Of a DNA stretch of 64,000 nt, positions 40,529 to 50,412 are shown piece by piece. The notes beneath the pieces are model-generated. The model searched no databases, was not told the origin of the DNA, and saw only the letters and a program-made list of their open reading frames with translations. The translations under genes were made by a program, and so were the position numbers. Where the stretch lies: positions 881,604 through 945,603 of the forward strand of contig NC_035922.1 in assembly GCF_000348985.1 (NCBI RefSeq), in the 5' to 3' direction. Positions within the stretch are counted from its first letter, which is position 1. Each line of letters starts with the position of its first letter. This DNA comes from Huiozyma naganishii CBS 8797. Its lineage: Eukaryota > Ascomycota > Saccharomycetes > Saccharomycetales > Saccharomycetaceae.

Positions 40529-42454
40529 TCACACGGTGTTTATCTTGCTGTACCCGCTGACTTGTTTTTGGCAGGTGATGCACGCGTTGAATCCGCGTTT
40601 CCCGAGTGTTTCTCTGCATTGATTGCAAACCGCGAGGCATCGACAGGGCCAGAGAACGACGTTTCTGGGGTACCTCTGGCAGATCGGACACATCGCCTCC
40701 ATTTCGTCGTCTGTTTCCTCGTCCGTGTACCCTAGAGAATGTACGTTGTCTCCTGGGGTTTGCGCATGCGTATGCGCGATCTTTCTTCCGCCGCCGAACA
40801 CGGCTTCTTGTAACACCACCTCCGTGAGGACGTCGTCCGCATGTGTAGCCGCATACTGTCTCCTGGTCATTACCTTGTCTGAATCCCCCTGACAGGTCAG
40901 CATTGACCACAGGGAGATGATCCAGCTCAGGTTGGACGGCGTGGACAGGTCCGAGAGTTCTGGAGTGCACAGCGTCGCCAGTTCCTCCTTGATTTCATCG
41001 GGGTCCTGTTCGAGCATTTCGTACTCCTCCTCCTCAGGGTATACTTTGTAAGGTGGTCCCGGAGTGTAATCTGGCGAGGTGTCGAAATCTGGCAGGAGGT
41101 AGCTGTTGACTGCGTGGTGTGTATCATTGTCACAGCGCCCGTTGGAGACTATTCTCGCCAAAAACTTGGCGTAGTTACGTTTCGTCACTAGGATGTTGAA
41201 ATCCTTCGCGGCGGCACCGGCTGTTCCGCGCCGACTTGTTGTTCTGCGCCCTAACAGATTCGAGCGGAACGCAAGTAGGACGCGCCGTGAGAGGACGGCC
41301 AATTGTCCGAATCTCCCAGCCAGGGCCGCGGAAACAATGGAGGGGCGGCCCCCCTTCTCCTGATGATACTCCCGTTTCTTCTCGCTCCATTGCGAATCGT
41401 CCGGCGTGTTCTCTACTTGGTCCAAGTACCCGCTGACAATGTATGAACGGTACAGTTGCTCCCTACCTTCCATGGCGGTGGCCTCGACCGGTGTTTCCCG
41501 CGTATCACACAGGGTGTCTACAATTTTGCACATGATGCTGAAGTACTCCTCCTCGCCAAAGGACCCCAGCCCATTGACCCTCGCCACGATGTCTGACCAG
41601 TTTATTTCCCCCGCACAGTACGCTGTGATGAGGGCACCGATACCGACCTCTGTCACGAGGTAGTTGGGCCACATTCTAAAATCCGCATTCGCAAGAGATG
41701 GCTCACCGTCTCGCCGCACGAGGTAGTACGTGATGTAACAGTTCTGCAAAGAGTTGCACGCGAACCGCCACTGCCGCCGCTGCACCAACTCAAGCAAGTG
41801 TATCGAGATCCTGCTGAGCACGGCCATAAGGGGCTCGAAGTAGTGCCCTGGTCCCAGATGGTACTCACTTCCCATGACGAACAATTCGATGGACAGCCCT
41901 GCGAGAGGGAAATCCGTATCCTGTAGGACCCGCAGTTTCGTTGTTGTAGTGTAGAAAGTCTCCACTATGCGGGACCATGCCACCACTAGCAACACTCTCG
42001 TGGACACAAACGACGGGTCGTTCGCACCGACTTTTGGGAACCAATCTATACTGTCCATCTGCGCTAGCAATTGCAACAGTGTGTACACCAACGGCACGAG
42101 CGCCACCGTGTGCAACAGAGTCCTAGACCACAGGGGCAGCATGACACCACTCTGAGAGGTGGACCTCAGTGCGGACATCACTTTTATTCTGTTGAGAACC
42201 AGACTAGTCGCGAAGCAGATGCCACCATAAGGGCTGAGCAGGTAATCAACGAAATGCAGTATAAACAACACCACGGTGCCGTGTCCTTGGGAACCTTGCC
42301 CATCGGTTCTCCCAGCAGCAGACGATACATTAACGTGGAACAACGCAAGCACGAACCTGTAAACCGCGTTGATGATCGGGGCAAACAACCATCCGTCACT
42401 CACGATATCTCTAGCAAACACGGTGGGGTTTTGCACACCGGCCGTTCTGTTCAT
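40529..42454 (-). CDS. ASI1: inner nuclear membrane RING ubiquitin ligase, Asi1/Asi3-like
   Basis: A 641-residue multi-pass membrane protein with hydrophobic segments in the N-terminal half (for example VVLFILHFVDYLL, TVALVPLVYTLLQLL, VLLVVAWSRIV). It has a C-terminal C3HC4 RING of compact form, CPICQRYPRNVVLWPCRC...CITCQK (about 591-630), as in Asi1 and Asi3. These form the Asi complex, which degrades mislocalised membrane proteins and latent Stp1/2 at the inner nuclear membrane. The start is ATG 42454; upstream the frame opens only with GTG. Position near ADE16/17 matches ASI1 (YMR119W). It shares a divergent 469-bp promoter with AAT2. The coding sequence is GC-rich. Confidence 0.88.
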   Translation of the reverse strand: MNRTAGVQNPTVFARDIVSDGWLFAPIINAVYRFVLALFHVNVSSAAGRTDGQGSQGHGTVVLFILHFVDYLLSPYGGICFATSLVLNRIKVMSALRSTSQSGVMLPLWSRTLLHTVALVPLVYTLLQLLAQMDSIDWFPKVGANDPSFVSTRVLLVVAWSRIVETFYTTTTKLRVLQDTDFPLAGLSIELFVMGSEYHLGPGHYFEPLMAVLSRISIHLLELVQRRQWRFACNSLQNCYITYYLVRRDGEPSLANADFRMWPNYLVTEVGIGALITAYCAGEINWSDIVARVNGLGSFGEEEYFSIMCKIVDTLCDTRETPVEATAMEGREQLYRSYIVSGYLDQVENTPDDSQWSEKKREYHQEKGGRPSIVSAALAGRFGQLAVLSRRVLLAFRSNLLGRRTTSRRGTAGAAAKDFNILVTKRNYAKFLARIVSNGRCDNDTHHAVNSYLLPDFDTSPDYTPGPPYKVYPEEEEYEMLEQDPDEIKEELATLCTPELSDLSTPSNLSWIISLWSMLTCQGDSDKVMTRRQYAATHADDVLTEVVLQEAVFGGGRKIAHTHAQTPGDNVHSLGYTDEETDDEMEAMCPICQRYPRNVVLWPCRCLAVCNQCRETLGKRGFNACITCQKQVSGYSKINTV

Positions 42455-42923
42455 GGGAGACAGAGAGATAGAACAAACGATGAAACAGACCACAATGCCC
42501 GTGTGTGTAGCACCTTCTCAACGGTCCATCGTGTCCCCGGATTCCCTTCAACATTTCTTCTCGAAGGTGATCCAAGAGGGCGCAGTCACGTGACGGTACG
42601 TGTGTCTGGGTGTATCTCGCGGGGTGTACCGTTCACCACTCCCCTGGCCACCCTTCATAACTGCCAACCTCACTGCACCCATCAACATCAAAGCACGGGA
42701 CACCCACAAGCCCCCAACCCGTTGAACAACCCGTTGAACAACCCGTCAAACCGTCGAATCGTCGATGACTCCAATGATTTTTTGTTTCTGTCTCAATTTT
42801 TGAAAAATGTATAAAACGGACTGAAGAGGAAGAAGAAGAGGACGTTTGTGACTCAGTTCTGCTTTGGTCTGCTCTGCTGGATGAGGGCGACACACAGTCG
42901 GTGATTAGTTTGTGTGTAGAAGT
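42455..42923. promoter_or_regulatory. divergent ASI1/AAT2 promoter region
   Basis: Contains a GTCACGTGAC palindrome at about 42583-42592 (a Cbf1/bHLH E-box) and a 12-bp tandem repeat (CAACCCGTTGAA, two copies plus a degenerate third) at 42715-42750. No gene is present. Confidence 0.5.
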
Positions 42924-44177
42924 ATGTCGCAAGTCGGTATTTTCAACGGGGTGGACACCTTGCCTCCCGATGCGCTGTTCGATATTAAGAAACGGTACAC
43001 TCAGGATACACGCGCGCACAAAGTGGACCTCGGGATAGGTGCGTACAGGGACAACAACGGGCAGCCATGGGTGTTGCCGTCCGTTCGCCGTGCTGAGGAG
43101 AAAGTGCACGCGGATAAAGGTTATAACCACGAGTACCTGCCGATCACTGGTCTGCCAGCTTTGACTGGTGGTGCCGCCCGGGTGATCTTTGGTCCCGAGT
43201 ACGCGGAGGACCGTACGGTGTCCGTACAGTCTATCTCGGGCACTGGTGCGTTGCACATCGCTGCGAAGTTTTTGGCGAAGTTCTTACCTGAACGTACAAT
43301 TTACGTCTCGGACCCGACATGGGCGAACCACAAGGCTATCTTTCAATTACAAGGTTTGAATGTCGCGTCGTACCCGTACTGGGACGCTGCGTCGAAGTCG
43401 CTGCTGCTGGATGGGTTTCTAGATTCCATCGACCTCGCGGAAGAGGGGTCTGTGTTCCTGTTGCACGCGTGTGCGCACAACCCAACCGGGCTGGACCCCA
43501 CGCCGGAGCAGTGGGACGCGGTGCTCGAGCGGCTCGCGGCACGTAACCACCTTGCTCTCTTCGATTCCGCGTACCAGGGTTTCGCCACTGGGGATCTCGA
43601 CCGGGACGCGCTCGCCGTGCGTCGCGGTGTGCGCAGGATGGCCTCAGTGTCTCCAGTGATCGTGTGCCAGTCCTTCGCCAAGAACGTTGGGATGTACGGT
43701 GAGCGGGTCGGGTGTTTCCACATTGTGCTGCCGGACCAATCCAGCGAGGTGAACTCCCGCGTCCACGGCGCTGTCTCCTCGCAACTCGCAAAACTGATCC
43801 GCTCGGAGGTCTCGAACCCACCGGCCTACGGTGCGAAGATCGTCGGTGCGATCCTCGCTGACAAGTCTTTGACCGCTGCGTGGCACGCGGACATGGTCAC
43901 TATGTCCTCTCGGATCCACGCCATGCGTGCTGCCTTGAGGGAAAAGCTCGTTGCGTTGGGGACCCCAGGGACATGGGACCACATCGTCGAACAGTGTGGG
44001 ATGTTCTCCTTCACTGGGTTGTCACCAGAGATGGTGCGCCGGTTGGAGACACAGCACGCGGTGTACCTTGTGTCCTCTGGGCGTGCGTCCATCGCGGGGC
44101 TCAACGAGGGGAACGTCGACCATGTGGCGCGTGCCATTGACGAGGTCGTCCGCCACTTCTACGAGTCCAAGCTATGA
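42924..44177 (+). CDS. AAT2: aspartate aminotransferase, cytosolic/peroxisomal
   Basis: A 417-residue PLP-dependent class I aminotransferase (aspartate + 2-oxoglutarate to oxaloacetate + glutamate). Features are KVDLGIGAYRD, HNPTGLDPT, the DSAYQGFATGDL loop, and the PLP lysine in CQSFAKNVGMYGERVG (about 257). The C-terminus ESKL is a canonical PTS1, consistent with peroxisomal import as for S. cerevisiae Aat2 (which ends AKL). ATG 42924 fits the family start. Codons are very GC-rich at third positions, unlike most genes in the window. SED5 follows on the same strand, as YLR027C-YLR026C. Confidence 0.96.
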   Translation: MSQVGIFNGVDTLPPDALFDIKKRYTQDTRAHKVDLGIGAYRDNNGQPWVLPSVRRAEEKVHADKGYNHEYLPITGLPALTGGAARVIFGPEYAEDRTVSVQSISGTGALHIAAKFLAKFLPERTIYVSDPTWANHKAIFQLQGLNVASYPYWDAASKSLLLDGFLDSIDLAEEGSVFLLHACAHNPTGLDPTPEQWDAVLERLAARNHLALFDSAYQGFATGDLDRDALAVRRGVRRMASVSPVIVCQSFAKNVGMYGERVGCFHIVLPDQSSEVNSRVHGAVSSQLAKLIRSEVSNPPAYGAKIVGAILADKSLTAAWHADMVTMSSRIHAMRAALREKLVALGTPGTWDHIVEQCGMFSFTGLSPEMVRRLETQHAVYLVSSGRASIAGLNEGNVDHVARAIDEVVRHFYESKL

Positions 44178-44347
44178 GGAGCGATGTCCTATGTACATAT
44201 TAAATATATTATTATTACTATTATTATTATTATTGAATTGAACAAAATCAACAGCGCAGCGCGTGTTGAAGAGGCTTACTTACTTGGGGAGGATACGGGG
44301 TGCGAGGGCGTGGGAGTATCGATTCAAAGAGTCCAACGGGGATCAAG

Positions 44348-45358
44348 ATGGACGTGAAGGACAGGACGTCAGAGTTCCAGCGAAGCGTGATGACGTACCG
44401 GCGGCTGAACAAGAAGAGCGGTGGTCCAGCAGCCAGTGCTGCTGCAGCCGCAGCGGACGGCCACCCCGTCTCTGAGTTCCAGAGAAGTGCGTCTTTGGTC
44501 GCGGGGGAGAGTATCGCAGACGGCACAGTTGCTCGGGAAGCTTGCGTTGCTGGCGAAACGGAGCCCATCGTTACAACGACAACCCGGTCGGAGATCGCTG
44601 AGCTTTCGTTCCTGATCAAGCGGAAGATATACTCTATTGAGCAACAGCTTGTGGCGTTGTCTCAGGCGTCGCGTGTTGGTGCTGGTACGGGGCAACAGGG
44701 CGGTACCGCCGGTGGGAAACTGCACTCGAGTAACGTCGTTAATTTACTCAACAAGAAGATGCAGAACGTTTCGGGGGACTTCAAGAGTGTGCTGGAGGCT
44801 AGACAGCGGCTCGAGTTGAGCAACAGGGACCGATGGGGCCGGATCAACGATGCGGCCACGGAGGGTGACCGAAGTAGCAGTAACGATGGTGCCGGGGTCT
44901 CCGGGGCCGTCGGTTACAACAGTTCTAACCCGTTCATGTCCTCGCTGATAGATGAGGCCGGGCCCAACGCTACGATCACGAACGATACTGTGGAGTCTCA
45001 GAGCCCCTCGACGCGGCTCTCTTTACCTAACAGTGAGCAGCAACTGATGTTGATAGAGGAGGGGCTTAGTGCGAACGAGAATTTGTACTTACAAGAGAGG
45101 AACCGTGCCGTGGAGACTATTGAGAGCACGATTCAAGAGGTTGGGAATCTGTTCCAGCAACTTGGGTCGATGGTGCAAGAGCAGGGGGAAGTGATACAGC
45201 GGATCGATGCGAACGTTGGGGACATCGATTTGAACATTGGGGGCGCACAGCGAGAATTACTCAAGTATTTTGACCGTGTGAAGAGCAACCGGTGGCTTGC
45301 TGCCAAGATCTTCTTCATCATATTCGTGTTCTTTTTGTTCTGGGTGCTGCTGAACTAA
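44348..45358 (+). CDS. SED5: cis-Golgi t-SNARE syntaxin Sed5
   Basis: A 336-residue syntaxin (S. cerevisiae Sed5 has 340). The N-terminal MDVKDRTSEFQRSV is the Sly1-binding peptide. A three-helix Habc region comes next, then the SNARE motif (about 245-310, around ENLYLQERNRAVETIESTI) with the central Gln in FQQLGSMVQEQGE. A C-terminal membrane anchor follows (AAKIFFIIFVFFLFWVLLN). Sed5 receives ER- and Golgi-derived vesicles. I chose ATG 44348 because it gives the conserved peptide; the frame extends 16 codons upstream. Confidence 0.96.
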   Translation: MDVKDRTSEFQRSVMTYRRLNKKSGGPAASAAAAAADGHPVSEFQRSASLVAGESIADGTVAREACVAGETEPIVTTTTRSEIAELSFLIKRKIYSIEQQLVALSQASRVGAGTGQQGGTAGGKLHSSNVVNLLNKKMQNVSGDFKSVLEARQRLELSNRDRWGRINDAATEGDRSSSNDGAGVSGAVGYNSSNPFMSSLIDEAGPNATITNDTVESQSPSTRLSLPNSEQQLMLIEEGLSANENLYLQERNRAVETIESTIQEVGNLFQQLGSMVQEQGEVIQRIDANVGDIDLNIGGAQRELLKYFDRVKSNRWLAAKIFFIIFVFFLFWVLLN

Positions 45359-45436
45359 GTGGAGAGACGCGAGTTATTGCGGTCATTGCATTATATATAT
45401 ATATATATGTATGTGTTGTGAGAGGAAGAGGAGCTC

Positions 45437-46165
45437 TCACAGACCCATCTCCTCTTGTAACTCTCTCAATGCTCTTTCGTCCTCGTCCTCTTCTACTTGT
45501 TGCGCAGGCACGGCCTGTTGTTTCTGCTGCGGCGTTGTCTCCGGAACAGAAGGTAGTGGTATATTTTGTTGTGGTTGTGGTTTTGGCGCCTCCGCGAGCA
45601 ATTCGTGTTGGCTGTCCTCCGCGACAAGCTGTTGCAGCTCCTCATCCAGCTCATCCTCGTCGACCTCCGCCGCGGCACCGGAGTTCAGCGGCCTCGAGAT
45701 CGCATCGCTGATCTCGTCCCCCAACTCCACCTGCTCCCTGATCTCGTCCATCGTCTCATCGACCCTATCGATATCGATCCCGTTGTGGATCGCCTTCATC
45801 GCCTTCGCACCTTGTTTCATCGCCCTCACAGTCTCCAGATTCAAATTCGCATTCTCTATCGCTACAAGCTGTTCCTCCAGCGAGTCGACCTGCCTATCCA
45901 GCTTATCCAGCTGCGCCTGCAAGAGCTTCCTCTTCCTGAGGGCGACTTTCGCCCTCGCGTCGCTCTTCAACTGCACGGCCCGCCGCGCCTCCCCCGTCTG
46001 CACGCCGACCTGTTTCTCCAAGTGGGCCCGTTTCTTGTTCAGCAGGTTGATGTGCTCCCTGAGTTCTATGATTGCGCGCTGGGGCAGTTCCCCGCCCCCC
46101 GAGCCGCCGCCGCCAGCGCCGCTGCCGCCGCGGCCGCCTCTCCCAAAGAACCCGAACCAGGACAT
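45437..46165 (-). CDS. SNF7: ESCRT-III subunit Snf7
   Basis: A 242-residue protein (S. cerevisiae Snf7 has 240). The start MSWFGFFG is the membrane-inserting ANCHR-like tip of Snf7. A Gly-rich insert (about 10-25) is longer than usual. A basic helical core follows ([30 protein letters not shown]), then acidic helices and a C-terminal MIM/Bro1-binding helix ([14 protein letters not shown]). Snf7 polymers drive multivesicular body formation. It converges with SED5, 78 bp apart, as YLR026C and YLR025W do. The longer open frame upstream of 46165 is GC-rich chance sequence. Confidence 0.95.
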   Translation of the reverse strand: MSWFGFFGRGGRGGSGAGGGGSGGGELPQRAIIELREHINLLNKKRAHLEKQVGVQTGEARRAVQLKSDARAKVALRKRKLLQAQLDKLDRQVDSLEEQLVAIENANLNLETVRAMKQGAKAMKAIHNGIDIDRVDETMDEIREQVELGDEISDAISRPLNSGAAAEVDEDELDEELQQLVAEDSQHELLAEAPKPQPQQNIPLPSVPETTPQQKQQAVPAQQVEEDEDERALRELQEEMGL

Positions 46166-47570
46166 GGGCCAAGTCTGTGTTGCCGATGTGCGTCGTGGCT
46201 CCTGTGCCCTCTTTTCAGTTCTGAGATGGCACTTGCGCTTGCAATACAGTTTGAAGACAGAGAGGGAGAGAGACGGAAAGACAGAAGTGGGGGAGGGGGA
46301 GACCGGGTAACGCCTGCGAAAAGAGTGCGGCGGACCCCACTGGGCTGGCACTGTACAGTGTGCTGCGGTGCAGTGGAGTGTGTCCACGCAAGAGGTTATC
46401 GCGGCGTCTACCCAGACACCCCAGAGAAGGCTCCCAGCACCCAACAGCATACGCACTACAGTGCAGTGCCCACCGCCTTAACAGCAAAACATAGCAATAG
46501 GAAATTCCCCGCTTCCCAGCGTGCTAGACCTTCCGCCCGCAAAAGTTCGGAGAAAAAGCTGTATATCCCGTGACTGCGAAGACCTGGTGCGGGAGTCAGT
46601 CCCGCACGAAGAAAAAGTGTTTTTTGATCACGTGAATCAGCTGCGGAATTGAATTTTGCAACTGGAGACAGTTTTATAGTAACCGGAACGCCTTGCTTTC
46701 TTGCACAGTAAAGGTTAAGCTTAGCACTATTATCTATATACAAGTTGAGCAGACCTTGCATTTCAAGTGCTACAGCAGTACTGTCAATCGTAGATTATGG
46801 CTATCACTGGCTTTTACTTTCTAGAAATGAACATATTATTTACAATTGCGATGCCGAGGTGCAACTGTAGAGGTTGATAATGTGAATCGAATTATGATCG
46901 GCCGAGTCGGGGACACCATGTTGTTATAGCATTTCCAGCACGTACTCAGCACTATCCTGTCACGTGCAATTCCGCAGTGATCACGTGTACATTCCGCACA
47001 ATTCCGCAGTCCCGTGATATACAGTCTTTTCTCCGGAGGAATTGCAATATTTCAATTCCGCACCATATCACGTGACTGCGGGATTGCACGTGATGGGATA
47101 GTGCTAAACACACACACACACACACACGAGCATTCTTGTTGTGTAGTAGTTGTCCAACCGGACGTAACAGTGACAGTGGTGGGCGAGTTCCCGTACGACT
47201 GTGACAGCACTTGCAGTGCACGCTCTGTCCAAAAGGTAATACAGACAACGGTGCTGTACTGTGTTCCCCCCTCGTCTGCAATTCCGCTGCCCAAACACGT
47301 GATTCCGCACCAGGTCTGCCCGTAGCTGTTACCGCAGTAGCAGTGGTAAGTGGTGGTGTTACCCTCCCCGTGGGCTTCTGCGCCCGCCGTTCTCGCCGCT
47401 GATTGGGCTAGAGACACACCGCACAGACGGAGACGTTCCCCGCGTACGGTGCAGTCTACAGCGTGTATATATATATGGTGCGGTAGATGCAGATGTGAGG
47501 AGCCCGCTCGGAGTTTCGTGGTGGCTGGACTGTTCCCCTGTACACTGCACCACACATACACACATCCCCC
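46166..47570. other. 1.4-kb divergent region SNF7-SDH3 with repeated short motifs
   Basis: No gene is visible. It holds six CACGTG E-boxes (46629, 46961, 46982, 47069, 47087, 47296) interspersed with at least six ATTCCGC copies, an (AC)10 tract (47108-47127), and a CCAAT box on the minus strand (47402-47406). It serves as promoter for both genes. Confidence 0.6.
47108..47127 (+). repeat. dinucleotide repeat (AC)10
   Basis: A perfect 20-bp AC tract in the SNF7-SDH3 intergenic region, a likely length-variable microsatellite. Confidence 0.9.
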
Positions 47571-48122
47571 ATGCTCAAAGTAGGCCTACGCAGTGTTGCT
47601 CGTCCCTGTCTCCGCGGTGGCAATGTAGTAAACAGGGCAGTGCCCCGTGCATTGACACTGGTCTCCATGCAGCATCGCAGATTGGCGTCGTCGTACGTCG
47701 AGACGGATAGAGGAGAGGGTAGACTGCTCATCGAACAGCGGAAGGCAAGACCCATCTCCCCACACCTCACCATCTACCAGCCACAGTTGACGTGGTATCT
47801 GTCGTCTGTGCATAGAGTGTCCCTCGTGTTTATGGGGTTTGCATTCTATCTGGTCACAATACTGTTCGGTGTGAGTGGTCTGCTAGGGCTGAACGTCACG
47901 ACGGAGAAACTGACCAAATGGTACCACGACAGAGTGTCTGCTGTGTCGCAATGGACGGTGAAGGTCGGTGCCGCGTACTTGTTTGCCCTGCACTACGGCG
48001 GGGCCATAAGACACATGTTCTGGGATCTGGCAAAGGAATTGACCCTCAAGGGGGTGTACAGGACCGGGTACGCTGTGCTAGGGTTTGCCGCGGTCGCCGG
48101 TACGTACTTGCTCACTTTGTAG
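47571..48122 (+). CDS. SDH3: succinate dehydrogenase cytochrome b subunit (Sdh3/Shh3)
   Basis: A 183-residue inner-membrane anchor of respiratory complex II. The N-terminal about 40 residues are basic (R/K-rich, no acidic residues before YVETD), as for a mitochondrial presequence. The [20 protein letters not shown] block binds ubiquinone. Three membrane segments follow, with HYGGAIRH holding the haem/quinone histidine, and the C-terminus GTYLLTL matches Sdh3. The next gene is TGL1, as for SDH3 (YKL141W-YKL140W). The other side is on the ASI1/SHH3 track (YMR119W, YMR118C), so it is likely the single gene before SDH3 and SHH3 split. Confidence 0.93.
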   Translation: MLKVGLRSVARPCLRGGNVVNRAVPRALTLVSMQHRRLASSYVETDRGEGRLLIEQRKARPISPHLTIYQPQLTWYLSSVHRVSLVFMGFAFYLVTILFGVSGLLGLNVTTEKLTKWYHDRVSAVSQWTVKVGAAYLFALHYGGAIRHMFWDLAKELTLKGVYRTGYAVLGFAAVAGTYLLTL

Positions 48123-48234
48123 TAGTGCGCCTTGTGTAAATCATCGTTATATCTATTTATTTTTTTTGTATTTAAAACACATCAGGTCCAAGGGAATCTT
48201 AAACGAGGGATGAACAACTGGGGGAGTGGGACCC

Positions 48235-49977
48235 ATGCACTATAACAGATACTACACCAACAGGAAGATGTGGAATAGAGTGTCCCTGACGGATTTCGCA
48301 ATCGTGTTGCTGGTGTACCTGGAGTCGGTATGCTCCCTCGTGCTCCGCGTGATTCCAAGACCAGTTATCAACCTCTTCTCAGGGATTATTAGCCTCACCG
48401 CTGGGTCAGGGGAGACCACATTCGAGGAAAAGCTGCGCTGTGCTCCAACGATCCACGAGATGTGTGCCCTGTTCGATATCGTAGTGGAGGACCATCTGGT
48501 CCGCACAGAGGATAACTATATCCTCACTTTACACAGAATCCCTCCACAACCACATAACTCGAACGGGAAAGCCGTGTACTTGCACCATGGGCTGCTCATG
48601 TGTTCAGACGTCTGGGTTTGCCAGTTGGATAGGGCCAAAAACTTGCCTTTTGTGCTGCATGACCTCGGGTACGACGTATGGATGGGGAATAACAGGGGGA
48701 ACAAGTACTCCACGGGGCACCTGTACTTCCCCCCCAAATCTGCGAAGTTCTGGGACTTCTCCATCGATGAGTTCGCCTTCTTCGATATCCCAAACTCTAT
48801 CCAGTTTGTGCTGGACTACTGCCAAGTGGAACAACTCATTTGTATTGGGTTCTCCCAGGGGTCTGCTCAAATGTTTGCCGCTTTCTCCCTCAACGAGGAC
48901 CTCAACAGGAAAGTGTCACACTTGATTGCCGTGGCCCCTGCAATGGCTCCAAAGAGACTACATAACGTTATCGCCGATGCGTTCGCCAAATCCTCGCCCG
49001 CACTGCTGTACTTGTTCTTCGGGAGGAACATTATCCTCCCCAGCGCGGTTGTATGGCAGCGTACCTTGCACCCGGGCCTCTACAGTGTCCTCATCGACCT
49101 GTGCAACAGGATCCTCTTCAACTGGAGGTCGCTCAACATCCTTCCTGCACAGAAGGCCATCTGTTTCGCGAAATTGTACTCCACTACAAGCGTAAAGACT
49201 GTCGTCCACTGGTTCCAGATCCTAAGGTCGCAGAAATTCCAAATGTTTGAAGAATCCGACGACGTGTTCAACTCGCTTTCGAGACCGTACCAGATCGCCA
49301 CTTTCCCCACACGCACCAACATCAAGATCCCCATCTTGCTCATCTACGGCAGCGCAGACCTCCTCATCGATATCAAAGTCATGAAGAAGAACCTGCCACC
49401 AACGTCCGTCTTCGACGTCAAAGTCGACGAACACGAACACCTGGACCTACTGTGGGGGGAACACGCAGACACTCTAGTCATTAGCAAAGTCATCAAGTTC
49501 ATCGAATTCTTCGATATCGTCGCAGACACTAACGAAACACACGATACTCTCCTGCTGACGAACCAGGGCACGCCACAGGAACAAGCCCCACCGTCCATGA
49601 TGAGACGCTCAAACTCGATCTTCAGCGCAGAGAAACTGCAGAGCGTCACGGGTCTCACACCAAGCAGGACAGCTTTGAACCGCATCGAGAGCGTCCCCGA
49701 ATTGCAACACACGGCAAGCGGGACCACCCGCAGCGCCGTGCACAGCGACGACGAGGACGACGCAGCGAGCATCGACAGTATCGATGAACTCGACAGCATC
49801 GCAGAGGGCGACGAACCAGCGGGGGAGCTCGCCCCTGGGACCATCCCCATCGATAACGACGACGATGATGACACAATGGTCGCGTACCTCAAGAAGAACT
49901 CGCAGGTCTACACAGAGAACAAGATCCAACAGCGAGACTTCTCCCGGTACATCTCCCACGAGGAACCCACGAAGTGA
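48235..49977 (+). CDS. TGL1: steryl ester hydrolase Tgl1
   Basis: A 580-residue lipid-droplet lipase of the acid lipase family (S. cerevisiae Tgl1 has 548). An N-terminal membrane hairpin (DFAIVLLVYLESVCSLVLRVI) is followed by an alpha/beta hydrolase domain. The nucleophile serine is in IGFSQGSAQ (about residue 203), the acid in LLIYGSADLLID, and the catalytic histidine in DEHEHLDLLWG. The C-terminal 150 residues are acidic and low-complexity. It frees sterols from steryl esters. The first ATG is 48235; ATG 48268 (MWNRVSLTDF) is closer to the S. cerevisiae start. Confidence 0.94.
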   Translation: MHYNRYYTNRKMWNRVSLTDFAIVLLVYLESVCSLVLRVIPRPVINLFSGIISLTAGSGETTFEEKLRCAPTIHEMCALFDIVVEDHLVRTEDNYILTLHRIPPQPHNSNGKAVYLHHGLLMCSDVWVCQLDRAKNLPFVLHDLGYDVWMGNNRGNKYSTGHLYFPPKSAKFWDFSIDEFAFFDIPNSIQFVLDYCQVEQLICIGFSQGSAQMFAAFSLNEDLNRKVSHLIAVAPAMAPKRLHNVIADAFAKSSPALLYLFFGRNIILPSAVVWQRTLHPGLYSVLIDLCNRILFNWRSLNILPAQKAICFAKLYSTTSVKTVVHWFQILRSQKFQMFEESDDVFNSLSRPYQIATFPTRTNIKIPILLIYGSADLLIDIKVMKKNLPPTSVFDVKVDEHEHLDLLWGEHADTLVISKVIKFIEFFDIVADTNETHDTLLLTNQGTPQEQAPPSMMRRSNSIFSAEKLQSVTGLTPSRTALNRIESVPELQHTASGTTRSAVHSDDEDDAASIDSIDELDSIAEGDEPAGELAPGTIPIDNDDDDDTMVAYLKKNSQVYTENKIQQRDFSRYISHEEPTK

Positions 49978-50133
49978 CCGACGATAACTGCGAAACAGTG
50001 AGTCTGATTCCTCAACGACGGGCCAAGACGTATATTATATTTAAATGTATTGAATAATTTTTCACTGCTGTTTTAACCACATCTGACACCAACACACTCA
50101 GACAATCAGACACTGACACTCAGACACTCCCAT

Positions 50134-50379
50134 ATGGCCTATAATAACAGTATGTACCCCATTGATGATAACGTACTCCCTCACCCGTCCCTACGGGACG
50201 ATCCCACTCACAATATACTAACATACCATCACCGAACACAAACCAGCAGGCCACAGGTTCGAACGACTCAAACAGACAATTATAGGACCAACAGCAGGAA
50301 GAGGGCGTACCCGCACAACGGAGACCCTCAACCAGGGGAACTAGCAGAACAGCCTCCGAAGGGCGGCGGCAGACCGAAA

Positions 50380-50412
<33 letters not shown>

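Noticed and set aside
45292..46573. Long plus-strand open frames over SNF7
   Set aside because: GC-rich sequence keeps all frames open; the minus frame is a clear Snf7.
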